This document shows, piece after piece, positions 55,001-63,880 of a stretch of 64,000 nucleotides of DNA. Every line of letters begins with the position of its first letter. The stretch's first letter is position 1. Where the stretch lies: positions 13,910,011 through 13,974,010 of the forward strand of contig NC_088210.1 in NCBI RefSeq assembly GCF_037126465.1, written 5' to 3'. Below the pieces are notes generated by a model. That model did not search any database. It was not told where the DNA came from and saw only the letters and a list, made by a program, of their open reading frames with translations. The position numbers were made by a program, and so were the translations under genes. Source of the DNA: Ornithodoros turicata. Taxonomy: Eukaryota > Arthropoda > Arachnida > Ixodida > Argasidae.

Positions 55001-57200
55001 TACAGTTCGCACAGTGCAATGCTCCAGTCCCAACTGACCCGTATAAACAACAAGCCGCTCAGCCTTGCTGCAACCTTGGGTCCTTGTTATAACCCTGTGC
55101 AGCACCGTCAATGCCTGCACTCATTCTATCTGTTCTTGGCGTCTACTAGCCTGCTTGAAATCCTCTGACCTCAGAGCCTTTAGCATGAATGCGGAGATGT
55201 GATCTTCACGGCACTACATCTCCGGAGGCCGACCCGATGAACTACTATCTCCATCAGTTACGACCACGACCTACTAGATTATAACGACCATGTCGTGCGC
55301 ACCCTTTCCTTGCGCCGCATTTTTGGAAGGTAGCGGTGGCGCTTCTCATCGTCCCAGTTTTGCTTTCTCAACTTCTACAATACTTTATACTTCAGCTTAC
55401 CTTAGTATTTCTGTACAAGCGGTGGACGTTCCACAGATGTTTTATTCTTAGGTTGATTATCATCATCATTCTACGCGTTTTCATAGGAGCTATCGCTGTC
55501 GTCTGCTACGGTAGTTGTACATACGTTTCTGCGCGTTCAGAATTCAAATTCCCATCGTCCAATCGTGGCGTGCCGATCAGTAGCGCCCCTGGCGGATCGT
55601 GCGGACAGGCTCCTCATAGGGTTTGCTGATTGTGACATGGTCGTTATAATCTAGTAGGTCGTGGTTAGAAGCACCCGCGCGTGTGATGTCTCATTTGCGT
55701 GTGTCATGTGTGCGTGTGAGTGTGTGTGTGCCTCATCTTTTTCATCGTCATCCCACTCATATATTGACCCGCATGCACTGAGGTATGGTACTGCAATTGT
55801 TGCGGTGAATCACCTCATCCCATCATCATTCATGTAGTTGTTGTTGTTTTTGTTGGTGGACTTGGAAGATATAAGAAATCGGCAAAGAACGCAAGTGTCT
55901 TGAGGAAGCTGTTGGTGGAATGACAGGTTGTGCCAAGATGACCAGCGTTCAGAGACCTTCTGAGATTTCTGATGGCCATTTCCCCATTTTTGAAAGTGAT
56001 CTTTTCCCTTTCTACGTACCTTATAAGCAGTGCGTTGGTACAGAGAATGTTTGAGAAATGATCGTCACCTGAAGCGTGATTAAAGCATCCGTGAAAGCTG
56101 AAAGCCCCGCGGTGTAAAGCAGCGACTATATCAACGCTCTTTCGATATTTTTGGACACTATAGGACTTCGACTCTTATTGTGAAGGGGCTCATTATTTCA
56201 TTCCCCATACCACCATCAGCAATGGGGTAGAGTATCGCCCCTGGCAATGGAACTCCCCATTCATCATCTTAAAAATAAAGGTGTTGTTGTTGTTGCAGCA
56301 ACGATAAAGCAACAATAGAGCTTCGGCATTCTTTTTCTTTGCACGTTTTCCCTTTGCACTATAAGACTTTCAGCCCTCTACATTAATAAGTGACCTGGGG
56401 TAGTCTACTCCTCGGTATAGAAGCAAACAGTTCGATACTTTTTCTTGTTGTATAACCTACCCTAACCTAGGTACCACAAAAGGCAAAGTGCCCCTTGGTG
56501 CTTCGTCCCCTGGTGCACTTCGGTGATGGTGATGGTGATGTGATAATAAAGAAAAAAATGGGCATGTGAGTTTCGGCGAAGTCGAAGTAGTAGTACGTAG
56601 CAAGTACGCTTACAAACTTCACTAACTCACTTAATTCACTTCACTTCATTAACTCTGCTCCCTTTATTTTTAATTGACTGTTTCGTCTCGTGCAAAGGGT
56701 TCGCGGTTTTGTGAATTCTTCCTGAACGTGAGATTGAATTTTATCCCGTGAACGTAACAAGTTATTGCTTCATTCTGGCATAATTATAGTCATCGTTACA
56801 ATAAAAGTGCGTGTGTCCCGTAAGAAATGACGGGGTGAGTAAAAACATCACGTGACCCAACTTACCGTGTCCAACGTGGTGCAGCTTTTCCCATTTTGCT
56901 CCCAGCAAATTTTTGTGAGGTTGATCCTGGAATTATTGAAGAAAAGCACAGAGCGATTTTGTTTTGACACGAAAACGCGAATCAATGTTGTGCAGTAAAC
57001 CATCGATAAATGTCACTAACGCTTCCTTGTTGCAGACCGTCACTGCAGGAAAGTGCGTAGTCTTCAGCGAGTCCTGCTGCAAGACTACGGTAGTTTCAAA
57101 GGTGTGGTAGTTTCGGTAGTCCAAAAACACGGAGTACAGGCATGCCAGCTGACAAGCCACGTATGCGCTCGTGTGCAGCATGCGAAGGACGCACATGAGA
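48949..57200 (-). CDS. DEG/ENaC (pickpocket-like) sodium channel gene, copy 1
   Basis: Subunit of a trimeric, amiloride-sensitive-type cation channel of the plasma membrane with two membrane spans and a cysteine-rich ectodomain. Ten exons are placed: 57021-57200 (TM1, FPAVTVCN), 56866-56926, 54609-54754, 54444-54544 (TGVCYSF), 54231-54388 (PGKTY), 53217-53318 (APYETKCTDY), 52314-52428 (CDC block), 52175-52247, 52042-52104 and 48949-49068 (TM2, stop). Phases agree through the first nine. Two parts are missing: the cytosolic N-terminal exon upstream of 57200 and the segment just before TM2. A 45-bp open stretch at 51658-51702 with good splice signals lies where the latter is expected but its phase does not fit. 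TM2 is unusual: the selectivity-filter GxS reads GVA. It could be a divergent or auxiliary subunit, or an early pseudogene; no internal stop was found in placed exons. Confidence 0.87.
49579..50722. mobile_element. DNA transposon remnant with GTTTGATCGAA terminal arrays
   Basis: Left end GGGTGTCCGCCCATTTGGTC followed by about six ~17-bp units of the form GTTTGRTCGAANG; the right end carries the inverted array ending GACCAAATGGCGTCAAATGA. In the DEG/ENaC copy 1 intron before TM2. Confidence 0.65.
50942..50962. repeat. Poly-A run
   Basis: A homopolymer of about 20 A. Confidence 0.8.
51501..51650. repeat. Hairpin with GTATGGT-rich loop
   Basis: AAAGAGTGATATTAAACGGT and AGGAACAACTTA are exactly inverted at the right (TAAGTTGTTCCT, ACCGTTTAATATCACTCTTT); the loop is a GGTATGGTTGGTATGGT repeat. 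Confidence 0.85.
51658..51702 (-). other. Unresolved candidate exon in DEG/ENaC copy 1
   Basis: After acceptor ctctctag the sequence reads KIRKAEKIGDVKLPV and then a strong donor GTGAGT. Position and the VKL motif resemble the pre-TM2 exon of copy 2 (IRVKFL). The reading phase is 0, whereas the previous exon leaves two bases, so as written it cannot join. Confidence 0.35.
52042..52104 (-). CDS. DEG/ENaC copy 1: palm exon
   Basis: Encodes REARYSSFSFQTGNVKEYAK, the C..pC.e..Y..s.S region. 63 bp, donor GTAAGT. It leaves two bases (CC) of a split codon, which no candidate downstream exon completes cleanly. Confidence 0.85.
52175..52247 (-). CDS. DEG/ENaC copy 1: second cysteine exon
   Basis: Encodes KCNDYMKTKNWVPNCQNQCT then RPC. 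Four of the conserved ectodomain cysteines lie here. Introns on both sides are 66 and 70 bp. Confidence 0.9.
52314..52428 (-). CDS. DEG/ENaC copy 1: cysteine-rich exon
   Basis: Encodes ECSERCLADLWKSHCDCYPK and on to CEYLTQ, the CxxxC...CxC block. 115 bp, exactly the size of the homologous exon in copy 2. Donor GTAAGG. Confidence 0.93.
53217..53318 (-). CDS. DEG/ENaC copy 1: PYETKCTDY exon
   Basis: Encodes TDIISLEAPYETKCTDYVRM and on to NIQAE. 102 bp, phase 0 at both ends. Its counterpart in copy 2 is 99 bp and also phase 0. Confidence 0.92.
53360..53720. mobile_element. LINE 3' UTR-like fragment with purine-rich tract
   Basis: Poly-G, ATATGTTTATTAAGAAGG, GGTCAGCCAGACGGAGGTCG and a long AAAAGAAAAGGAAAA tract, as at 29050-29220. 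In a DEG/ENaC copy 1 intron. Confidence 0.55.
53890..53995 (+). mobile_element. SINE body fragment
   Basis: CAGGACGCACATTCCCCTGG, then GGGGCCGATAACGGCGAACC and CCATCACCACCAGCACCC. Confidence 0.6.
54231..54388 (-). CDS. DEG/ENaC copy 1: beta-ball exon
   Basis: Encodes KVTFRLSTSIESPTVPEETL, then HEQRLFTGG and MFRPGKTYILSALQ. PGKTY plus the following APYxTxC are typical ectodomain landmarks. Donor GTACGT. Confidence 0.88.
54444..54544 (-). CDS. DEG/ENaC copy 1: GVCYSF exon
   Basis: Encodes WKIQYSYYKTGVCYSFDPSR and on to GCNEPWKYK, matching the T.yGxCytFN block. Donor GTATAA is weak; the following intron is only 55 bp and contains an ATCGAT/ATCGAT palindrome. Confidence 0.87.
54609..54754 (-). 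CDS. DEG/ENaC copy 1: ectodomain exon with YGETCESFDC
   Basis: Encodes SYFQEAILNNQLYLLKDIIS and on to CYMKTYGETCESFDCHHM. The donor is set at AT|GTACGC (64-bp intron) because it gives the usual cysteine spacing to the next exon; a second donor at 54588|54587 keeps the frame but leaves a 43-bp intron. Confidence 0.82.
55265..55663. mobile_element. hAT-like MITE, copy 2
   Basis: Inverted termini CACGACCTACTAGATTATAA and TTATAATCTAGTAGGTCGTG, identical over about 30 bp. Flanks GTTACGAC / GTTAGAAG are a diverged 8-bp duplication. In a DEG/ENaC copy 1 intron. Confidence 0.82.
55664..56865. other. DEG/ENaC copy 1 intron, mostly unrecognised
   Basis: 56200-56300 holds a retroposon-like tail (CAATGGGGTAGAGTATCGCC, GTTGTTGTTGTTG). 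Related tails are near 9160, 16010, 59890 and 60700. Confidence 0.45.
56866..56926 (-). CDS. DEG/ENaC copy 1: post-TM1 exon
   Basis: Encodes INLTKICWEQNGKSCTTLDT. 61 bp, acceptor ttccag, donor GTAAGT; phases fit both neighbours. Confidence 0.8.
57021..57200 (-). CDS. DEG/ENaC copy 1: TM1 and FPAVTVCN exon
   Basis: Encodes the first membrane span (LRMLHTSAYVACQLACLYSV) and HFPAVTVCNKEA, the family signature after TM1. Starts with one base of a split codon, so an upstream exon exists. A weak candidate for it is an ATG-started open stretch near 58.6-58.7 kb on the same strand. Confidence 0.9.
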
Positions 57201-57305
57201 CTGGAATGCAAAGAATGACGTCACATTTTTCGTCTGTTATCTTTTGTATACACCCTAAAAGCTCTACTTCACCACACAGCGCTCTCGAAACCAACAACCA
57301 CGCAA

Positions 57306-57660
57306 AATGATAGCGTTACACTGTTAAAAACACAGCTTCACCACATGTTAGCACCTCCCGGAGCCAACTGCCATTCAAAATGATATTGTTCGGTCTCCTG
57401 TACTCTTAAAAATGAGCCTCATCTACCTACGTAGAACGCTCCTAGCCAACCGCCATTCTGAGTGACATCGCTCTTTCCCCTGATTTGCGGAAAACGGGGG
57501 GCGTACGCCATTTTTGTTGCGTTCTGCAGTTCATGAATGCCACAAAAATGACGTACGCCCCCACGTTTTCAACAAATCAAGGGAGAGGACGTTGTTGGTG
57601 AGAGGACGGGATGATGGCTGGCTAGGAGCGTGCTATGCGATGAAGCTGTGTCTTCTTCGT
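57306..57660. mobile_element. Fold-back MITE, main type with diverged left end
   Basis: TACTCTTAAAAATGAGCCTC at 57400, GGGGGCGTACGCCATTTTTG and its inverse, then GCTGGCTAGGAGCGTGCTAT. A second partial left arm (ACTGTTAAAAACACAGCTTC) precedes it. Confidence 0.65.
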
Positions 57661-58020
57661 CTTTTTCTTTTCTTTTCTTCTTTGTCTTCTCCTTTTCTTT
57701 CCTTCTTTTTCTTTTCTTCCCCATCTTCCTTTTTTTTTGAATAGCAAGCCGACCTCCATCTGGCTGACCTTTCCTTTCTTTTTTCTTAATAAACATATCC
57801 GTTTATTGTTATATGTTTATGTGTTCGTATACATTATATTATTTCGCGTAGAGGGTGCGTGAGTTCATCGGGGAGTGCAAAGTGTGAGAGGGGTCGTTGA
57901 ACAAGACCCGCCTGCTGCAGAAAGAGAACAAGGTTTCTTGCTTTAGCGGAACGTTCGGCAGAAGACCCACGGGGGTAGAGGGTGTCCGCTAGCGTGGTGA
58001 TGGTGAACGTCACCACATAG
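57661..58020 (-). pseudogene. LINE 3' end remnant
   Basis: A TTTTCTTTTC-rich tract with GAATAGCAAGCCGACC and GGCTGACCTTTCC is the inverse of the 53.4-kb UTR; upstream, the minus strand reads LVLFLQQAGL in a decayed frame. Confidence 0.5.
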
Positions 58021-58350
58021 CACGCTCTTAGTCAATCACCATCCAGAATGACATCGTTCGGCCCCCTGATTGGTTAAAAACGGGAGGCGTACGCCTTTTT
58101 GGAACACTTATGCAGTTCCAAAAAAGGCGTACGCCCGCGCTGGCGTACGTCCTCGAATGGTATGCTAAAACTCTCACTAAACAGAACTTCACCGCATAGC
58201 ACGCTGTGCGCCAGCCATTACCGCGAATGATAGGGTTATCGATTCTGATTTGAATAGAGAGGGAGCGTACGCCTTTTTGAGTCAATTTGGATTTTTGATA
58301 ATTGGCACAAAAAGGCGTATGCCCCATCTATCTTCTGTTCTGTTTTTAAA
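58015..58350. mobile_element. Two adjoining fold-back MITE fragments
   Basis: 58015-58140: CACCACATAGCACGCTCTTA with GGCGTACGCC in both arms. 58175-58350: CTAAACAGAACTTCACCGCA, B-type TGATAGGGTTATCGATTCTG, ending TCTGTTTTTAAAGTG. Confidence 0.65.
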
Positions 58351-58825
58351 GTGTAGGAGCATAACACGCTCCTAGACAGCCATCATTCAGAATGGCATGG
58401 TTAATGGTCACAAAAAGTCGTACTCCCAGCGCTTCCTAGAAATCAGGAGTAATAATCGTATCATTCTGCGCAACGGCTTCCCTTCAGCGTGTTATGTGGC
58501 GAAGTCCTGCTTCAAGAATGTGGTGTCAGGAATAGCAGCAGCACAAAACTATATCTTATGAAGGCAAGGCGGCGACTTTTTTTTTATTCGTATTACCCCA
58601 GTAACAAGGAGCAAGGTCCCATCGTAATAATACACGATCTACGGTTATTTATTACTTTAGTACCACCAGATGGGGTTACCCGAGTCAGTTCTGTTCCTGT
58701 CGACATTATTGCGACGGGTTGTAACATCTGCTGGCACCAATTACCAAAGCACACGAAATGCCTGAACTGTATTCGAATTACGACCTAGTTATTTCGCTAA
58801 GAATTAGTATAGTTAGTGGTACGGT

Positions 58826-59032
58826 GCTGGACAAAAGTTTACGGAACACGCCCCGGCGCATTCCTCCCTCAGAGTGACAGGCCAGCAGCGAATGGTACTC
58901 TACGGACTTGCAAACACGTGACTGGGTTACCTAGGCACATGTCTGTAACTCTGTACGGTCCCATTCGCTGCTAGCATGTCACTCTGAGGAAGGAATGCGC
59001 CAGAGCCTGTTCCGTAAACTTTTGTCCTGCAC
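58826..59032. mobile_element. Fold-back MITE with GGACAAAAGTTTACGGAAC arms
   Basis: GTGCTGGACAAAAGTTTACG and CGTAAACTTTTGTCCTGCAC; arms continue through GGCGCATTCCT and TCAGAGTGACA to CAGCAGCGAATGG. Abuts the stop of DEG/ENaC copy 2. Confidence 0.82.
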
Positions 59033-59033
59033 T

Positions 59034-59243
59034 CTACGTATGCATAGTTATGGACCAACTTTGAGCTGAGAAAAGAAGCACTTTTTGCGAATGTTTACCA
59101 TACCTGGCTCTGTCGAAAGCACTCTTCAGCTTCATTTTCAATGGTAGAAATACTCGTTGCAGAGCTCCGTGAACGATTATATAGATGGACAGTCCAAGCC
59201 ATAGACCCAGGTAGCCACCAATGATGCCCAGAATTTGTGTCCC
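59034..59243 (-). CDS. DEG/ENaC copy 2: TM2 exon and C-tail
   Basis: Encodes GTQILGIIGGYLGLWLGLSI, then YIIVHGALQR, a basic tail and TAG. An AG|GTATGG site after DRAR could be an alternative donor to an unseen last exon. The stop lies beside a fold-back element at 58826-59032. Confidence 0.85.
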   Translation of the reverse strand, partial: GTQILGIIGGYLGLWLGLSIYIIVHGALQRVFLPLKMKLKSAFDRARYGKHSQKVLLFSAQSWSITMHT

Positions 59244-62200
59244 CTGCATTTCGAAGACACTTCAGTAGTGGACTGGAGATGGGGCAGCACGCCCTCTAAC
59301 GGGAGGTCAAAGGCTACAACTCGTCATGCACACCACGTGCCGTTTACAGCGATTGTAAGGTGGGAATATCGCCTTCTTACTCGCTCTGCGCACCCTTGAA
59401 GGGGTTCTCACACTTTGATAGATGCGGTTGTACGCATGGTACTGTACGCCAACGTATTGAGGAAAACAGAATTATTTTTTTGACGTGTCGTACTTGGCGA
59501 GATGTAAACCCATCAGCATGCGTACGGGCCGCGCTCTGACAAGAAAGGCGCGAGGGCTACGGCCGTCCCTATTGGTAGTCGTAAGCCACGTGACCTCTTG
59601 CGCGCTGCCTCACTGGCGGAGATGCCTGCTGTGACGTCAGAGCTGGATTAGTGTAGGTTGGTTTAGGTATTCGCGGTGCCGGTTATCTATTCTGGTTTTC
59701 AATTGCCCTCTTTGCCGTCTTGATAACCGTGATAATCCAAGCGGGACAATCCAAGTGCCGTGAGGATCCACGATAACCGTCTTTTAGGATTATCTGGGAT
59801 AACTTCGGACCAAGTACACAAACCGAACGCAACTTCAACATCCCAATCGTAAAGAATGTTTATGGTACTCGTAACACTTCGGTGTTCGAATATGGACAAC
59901 AACAACAACAATAGATGATGACTATGAGATGGGGTGTTCCACCGCGGCGGTGCGGTACCCTACCCCATTGCACGTGGAACATTATATGAAGATGACGAAG
60001 GAAGGATGAAAATACGAGAAGCAATTAAAGCGTCTGGACGACTAAAGTCCTTGAACAGGTGAAGAACCCGCCGATGGAGCATCTTCATAGGGGTCAATGA
60101 GTGCAGCTATATTGAGCGGTATCTTGCTGATACAGGCAAGCTCATCACAGTATCCGCCTTTGCGGGAAGAAAGAGTGTACACCACGACACGCACCGCAGG
60201 CTTGCGTCACAGCATCTGAACATGCACTTGAATTGTGGGGTGAAAGCCACACTGAGGCGGAGTCTACGCAGGAGGGAGGCAAAATGGCGGAATAAACGGG
60301 CAGGGAAAGAAAACGACAAATTTGGGTCTACCGAATACGTGAGAGATTGAGCCGTGATGTCACCAGCGCCATTGCTGCAGAGCCAAGGATTGAAACCACG
60401 CAGTTATCGAATATGGAATCAACTGCCACCCTATAGGTGACAAATAGTCAACAAATTTTGCCGGCATGCCGCCAATACATCATAACTTCATAAGTGAGTC
60501 ATTTCAGTGTATGGTGATAATACTGTATTTGTTGTCATGGGGCTTGTAGTCTTCAGCTTATACCACGGTCCTTGGATACTACGCAGTATCGAAGGACCGT
60601 GCTTATACTCTTGTAGCAGCTCTTGAAATATGCAGTAATGTATTCTGTGAATGGGTGAATGTCCTCCATTCATATACGAGGATAATATTGTGTTTGCAGT
60701 CTAGTGGTGAAACTCCCCATTCATCACCTCATAATAAAGTTGCTGTCGTTGTGTTTGCAGACTCATGCTTGTCTTCAAGTGCTTTTCGAATTATTCAACT
60801 AGCTTCTGAAGCATTAGTGTATTCTGTTTATATGGCTGTACCAATAACTACTATATAGTTACCTGAGTTTATCTGCTCCACTGCCCTTACCACACCACGC
60901 ATGAATTTGCTGGACACGTCACTAGCATCGGCTAAGGGACCACCAGTTTCTGTCAATTGTAATATGACCAAATAAAATTTGAATTGAAAATTAAAACTGG
61001 AGTGTCGTCGCAACCCCCATAAAGGAGCAACAAAATGCGTCTCAAATTGATACCCCTGCTTGAAGTGCTACTACAGAATAAATATGGTGCTTTCAGATTT
61101 TTTACCGAGTTCATGCGATCACAATTTACGTGTTCCACACGCGTATTCTTCCGAAAAAAATTGTTTATCTACGTGATGTGAACGTATTACAAAATTAACT
61201 TCTAGTTTGGACAAGTATGGCGTCATAACGAATCCAAATTCACTACGCGTCTGGCAACATTGCTCCTCGACTTCCGTCTCCTCGCAACAGCACTTTTGCT
61301 CTTAAGTGGCGTTACCTATACTCTTGGAGAATCCGAAACTATGGAGTTTTGCGACTGTTTGGATAACGTGCAGAAGCCCGCAATACTGACGTCGTTGACG
61401 GCATTTATGTTTTGCGTAATAAGTCCTTCATTCATAATAAAACATAGAAGAGTGTATTTGAAGTCCGTCGTAACACTTTACGATTCTGGGAAACCTTGCT
61501 TGAGTCATGAAGCAGTATGCTCTAAATACTGCGATACCGCATAGATGCCGCACCACGTTGGAACTAACCTGTAACAAAGGAATGATCTGCATCACATCGA
61601 CGGACCGTGACGTCATCAGGAACTTTACCCGGATGTAATATTCACTGAAATGCAAAATGCTCTTACTGAGTATTGGTCTAACATCAATGTTAACACCTTG
61701 GCGCAGATATTATAACTAACCCCTCAATGTCTGGATCATGAGTTCTCCAAAATGCCTGCTTCGTGTCGTATATGTATTCCCTGCAAGCGAATAAATATGC
61801 GTCATTCGAATATGTCTTTGTGCAATGTATATCCAAAAATGATCGATAAGCTCTTTGAGATATCAAGTATTTTATTTTTATAATAATCAATATATTAATT
61901 GTATACATATTCTAATCAGGGATCGGAACCCGAACCGAAAACCGCTAAAAACCCGTATTTTTCGCAGAACCGGAACGGAACCGAACCAATTTTTTTTTCT
62001 CGCGTTGAACCGAACCAGAACTGAACAAAAAAAAATTGCGGTTACCGGTTCGCGAAACGGTTCAGACGTAATGTACGTTGTGAGAGATCGGAACTACGAT
62101 TTACACAGAGCACTGAACCGCGTTGCCAAACAAATTCTAAACCTGAACGAAACGAAACTGCAATCCAAGTGCGTAAGGTATTTCGTATTTTCTCCTTCGT

Positions 62201-63598
62201 ATTTCATAAGGTATAGGCTGAATTTAGGTCAGGCTAAAAACTGACTAGACCGAGGGTTGTTATAATATTTCCACAAGAAAAAAAAACGAAACGCCCATGG
62301 AGGCGGCACGTTGCACACTTCCGAAATATACAGGGTATTCAAAATTAAGCTTTCACGAGCGCTACTCAAACACAGCGATGACAGGAAACCGGATGATAAC
62401 TTTACGCTACTTGTGTAAGAAACAGGTGCTGCTAATTATGCAGCACCTGTTTCTTACTCAAGGAACAGAAGAAGTAGCACCTGTTTTCTTTTGTTCGCCT
62501 ATTTATAAAGTGCTAGTGACAGCTTAATTTTCAACACCCTGTATGTGGTCAGAAAGGACAAGAAGCGCCATTGGTCGTGTCTTATTTAATTTTCTCTCGT
62601 CTTCCTTTTGGCAGTTGTAGGCACAATGAGGCAGGATGAGATGTGTCCTGATGATGAGGTGATGAACGATGCTAAATAGGGTCGACAGTCAGTGGAGTCG
62701 GTAAGATATCAGAGCAGGTACCCTGAGCGGGTTGTGCGTGGGGCACCTGAAATGCACATCTGTACCACGCAGTGTTTCTGTGAACCACTGCTGTGTCGGC
62801 AACAGCAACAACAACAAAAGTGCATTTGTGTTATTTGAGAATTGTAAGGATGTGCCTGGCTTCTAGCCAATGGCCTGGCTTTTTCTTTCAATCATCATCA
62901 TCATCATCATCTAGCCCATATGTCAGCATGTCTCTCTCTCTCTCTCTCTCTGTAGCCCATGTCAATCTGCTCAAAATTCACTTTCGTGAACCGCTTCGAA
63001 CCGATATTTTGCGCTGCTGCGGAGCTGAACCCGAACCGAACCAATATGCCCAAACCCAAACCGAACAAAAAAAATAACGTTTCCGACCCTGATTTTAATT
63101 GTACGTATATATGTTTTCTCGATACGCTTTTCATAACTTGATATTTATTCATATTGTATTCGGAATATCGATATTCAATATTCGGTTATTATACTTACTT
63201 GCATCCTTTGCCGCATTGAGCTTCGCACACCTTCATGACGTGCCTCCGACTTCCTCGGACACATATATCTGTTGACGATCACAGGTTTATGAAATACTTA
63301 TACGTTTGGCTATTACTTTGAGGTCCAAACCTGTTTCGAATTGCGAACAGACAGTGCCGTTGATACGGTGCCTGAAGACGTAGTCCTTCAATATGCAGTT
63401 GCAGTTTTGCTGGATCACATCTACCTTGCATTCCTCGTAACAGAGCTGAACAGAATGTTTTTGTGAAACATTAATTAACGATAACGATTAATCAGTTACC
63501 TCTTTAGTGTAAAGCGAGGAGGACAAGCTGTTTAAGCCTCTGCTGTAGTAGTCTGTGCACATTGTGTCATAAGGAGCAGGAAGGTAGTTGACTACCCT
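59034..63598 (-). CDS. DEG/ENaC (pickpocket-like) sodium channel gene, copy 2, 3' part
   Basis: Second channel subunit gene, directly upstream of copy 1 and in the same orientation, so a tandem duplicate. Six exons are placed with consistent phases: 63500-63598, 63331-63445, 63199-63268, 61721-61780, 61569-61644 and 59034-59243. The N-terminal half, including TM1, must lie right of base 64000. The ectodomain shows APYDTMCTDYY and CNCILKD. TM2 reads GGYLGLWLGLSI, keeping the GxS selectivity filter lost in copy 1, but the following Glu is His. Exon sizes mirror copy 1 (99/115/70/60 against 102/115/73/63). The last exon can end at TAG 59034 or splice at AG|GTATGG after RAR; the open frame to the stop is the simpler reading. 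The 2.3-kb and 1.4-kb introns carry repeats. Confidence 0.87.
59244..61568. other. DEG/ENaC copy 2 last intron, no gene seen
   Basis: 59885-59980 and 60690-60760 carry the CCCCATTC / GTTG-type retroposon tails. No conserved frame. Confidence 0.4.
61569..61644 (-). CDS. DEG/ENaC copy 2: pre-TM2 exon
   Basis: Encodes EYYIRVKFLMTSRSVDVMQI then IPLLQ, the last beta strands before TM2. 76 bp, acceptor tttcag, donor GTTAGT. The equivalent exon is the one missing from copy 1. Confidence 0.82.
61721..61780 (-). CDS. DEG/ENaC copy 2: palm exon
   Basis: Encodes KEYIYDTKQAFWRTHDPDIE. 60 bp, acceptor cttgcag, donor GTTAGT; phases fit both neighbours. Confidence 0.85.
61911..63098. mobile_element. Element with AATCAGGG.TCGGAA ends and CCGAACCGAAC arrays
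   Basis: AATCAGGGATCGGAACCC at the left and GTTTCCGACCCTGATT at the right. Both ends carry AACCGAACC repeats. It contains a nested element (62327-62543) and a (CT)n run at 62932-62951. Confidence 0.6.
62327..62543. mobile_element. MITE with ACAGGGTRTTSAAAATTAAGCT ends
   Basis: ACAGGGTATTCAAAATTAAG at the left and TTAATTTTCAACACCCTGT at the right. The interior has a hairpin at 62411-62462, GTAAGAAACAGGTGCTGC with its exact inverse. Confidence 0.7.
63199..63268 (-). CDS. DEG/ENaC copy 2: second cysteine exon
   Basis: Encodes ICVRGSRRHVMKVCEAQCGK then GC, aligning with KCNDYM...CQNQCTRPC of copy 1. Donor GTAAGT. Confidence 0.88.
63331..63445 (-). CDS. DEG/ENaC copy 2: cysteine-rich exon
   Basis: Encodes LCYEECKVDVIQQNCNCILK and on to CSQFET. 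115 bp, donor GTTTGG. Carries the same CxxxC...CxC spacing as copy 1. Confidence 0.92.
63500..63598 (-). CDS. DEG/ENaC copy 2: PYDTMCTDY exon
   Basis: Encodes RVVNYLPAPYDTMCTDYYSR and on to SLYTKE. Acceptor tgtttcag, donor GTAACT, phase 0 at both ends. The following intron is 54 bp. Confidence 0.9.
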
Positions 63599-63737
63599 CT
63601 GAAACAGTCAAGCGAAATGCGGTTGCGTACAGGGTGTTCAGAGGCAAACATGAACAACATTTATTCTTAATGATCATGATTGGGATGTTTCATTACGACA
63701 AGGTGAAGTAAGGTCCGCTAGTAGAACCCGTTGAAGG

Positions 63738-63880
63738 TGAATCGCGGTTGCACAGAATGGTACCGTTGTCACTCCTGATTTGTGGAGAGCGCTGGATGTA
63801 CGCCTTTTTGTGGCAATTGATCCAATTGTGTAAGCGTCGCACAAAGGCGTATGCTTCTTATTTTCAATAAATAGGGTAAA
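63738..63880. mobile_element. Fold-back MITE fragment
   Basis: ATGGTACCGTTGTCACTCCT, GCTGGATGTACGCC, AAGGCGTATGCTTC and TTTTCAATAAATAGGG; diverged arms without termini. Confidence 0.55.

Noticed and set aside
60850..60960. Possible DEG/ENaC copy 2 exon (DASDVSSKFMRGVVRAVEQI)
   Set aside because: It resembles no channel segment, and exons 61569-61644 and 59034-59243 already join in phase without it.
2296..63880. CRISPR-like array from repeated palindromes
   Set aside because: Repeats are ~240-bp fold-back transposons scattered in eukaryotic introns, not short regularly spaced direct repeats with spacers.
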